Positions 6,476 through 6,782 of a stretch of 6,782 bases of DNA are shown one piece after another. The DNA is from Fidelibacterota bacterium (lineage in GTDB: Bacteria > Fidelibacterota > UBA2242): contig JALOAB010000121.1 of NCBI GenBank assembly GCA_023229045.1, positions 1 to 6,782 on the forward strand, given 5' to 3'. Numbering within the stretch: the first letter of the stretch is position 1; each line of letters opens with the position of its first letter. The position numbers and the translations under genes are program-made. The notes below the pieces were generated by a model. It did not search any database, was not told the DNA's origin, and saw only the letters and a program-made list of their open reading frames with translations.

Positions 6476-6782
6476 TGAATAAATGGACATATTATAATCC
6501 GGTTAAGATTCAGTACAGCGATGATTATATTCAGTCGATCGCCGAATATTTAAGAACATTTGATAAGCCATTACAAACAGTACTTTTCTGCTATAAATGG
6601 TTTGAAAAAACCGAGCAGTTCGGGCGTTTGATTGATGTAATTTATAAACCGTTTATTTATTCCGATATTGAAGAGAATCCATCCCTGACAAGTTGCCAGC
6701 AGGCGATTAACGCCGTGAAAAACATTGGCGCCGAACTGATCATCGCCATCGGCGGCGGTTCGGTAATAGATACCGCGAAAGT
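6475..6782 (+). CDS. Iron-type alcohol dehydrogenase, probable phosphonoacetaldehyde reductase (3' end outside window)
   Basis: The frame is open from ATG 6475 to the window edge (102 codons plus two bases), overlapping the preceding TGA by one base (TGATG). AGGAA at 6462-6466 serves as ribosome binding site. The N-terminus has the W-x-Y-x-NPV-x-I pattern seen in group III alcohol dehydrogenases of phosphonate clusters. Residues 93-102 are GGGSVIDTAK, the NAD(P)-binding signature of the iron-containing ADH family. The metal ligands lie beyond the window. Translational coupling to ppd points to reduction of phosphonoacetaldehyde to 2-hydroxyethylphosphonate, as for PhpC-type enzymes. Family membership is firm; the substrate is inferred from context. 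Confidence 0.85.
   Translation, partial: MNKWTYYNPVKIQYSDDYIQSIAEYLRTFDKPLQTVLFCYKWFEKTEQFGRLIDVIYKPFIYSDIEENPSLTSCQQAINAVKNIGAELIIAIGGGSVIDTAK

Overview
The window looks like part of a surface-glycan or phosphonoglycan locus from a bacterium, probably a Gram-negative and possibly an FCB-group or candidate-phylum lineage. That placement is a low-confidence inference from moderate GC content, WbpB/TviB-type nucleotide-sugar genes and a stand-alone S23-type four-helix-bundle gene. There is no rRNA, tRNA, CRISPR array or recognisable transposase. All genes are on the + strand.

Layout. (1) Positions 1-920 hold the 3' end of a large protein that resembles the C-terminal part of poorly characterised glycoside-hydrolase-like proteins. 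A hairpin at 931-949 probably ends its transcription. (2) Positions 1030-2058 encode a Gfo/Idh/MocA oxidoreductase of the WbpB/WlbA type (UDP-N-acetylglucosaminuronate 3-dehydrogenase). (3) Positions 2114-2479 encode a 121-residue four-helix-bundle protein of the 23S rRNA intervening-sequence (S23) family. It is bracketed by hexamer repeats in opposite orientation: GGTTGA units on the left, and TTAACC/TAAACC units on the right. (4) Positions 2574-3869 encode a TviB/WbpA/WbpO-type UDP-N-acetylhexosamine 6-dehydrogenase. (5) A 196-base gap follows. (6) Then comes a tightly packed phosphonate operon: a cytidylyltransferase-PEP mutase fusion (4066-5364), phosphonopyruvate decarboxylase (5381-6475), and the start of an iron-type alcohol dehydrogenase (6475 to the window end, overlapping the previous stop codon).

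How it fits together. The TviB-type enzyme would oxidise a UDP-N-acetylhexosamine at C6, and the WbpB-type enzyme would oxidise the resulting uronate at C3, starting a diacetamido-uronic-acid route. The aminotransferase and acetyltransferase that would finish that route are not in view. In parallel, PEP mutase makes phosphonopyruvate, the decarboxylase makes phosphonoacetaldehyde, and the dehydrogenase probably reduces it to 2-hydroxyethylphosphonate. The fused cytidylyltransferase suggests the phosphonate is activated as a CMP derivative for transfer, so the likely end product is a glycan carrying a phosphonate ester.

The most unusual element is the S23-type gene placed between two pathway genes. 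Its flanking repeats could pair as a 14-bp RNA stem, much as the ends of rRNA intervening sequences do.
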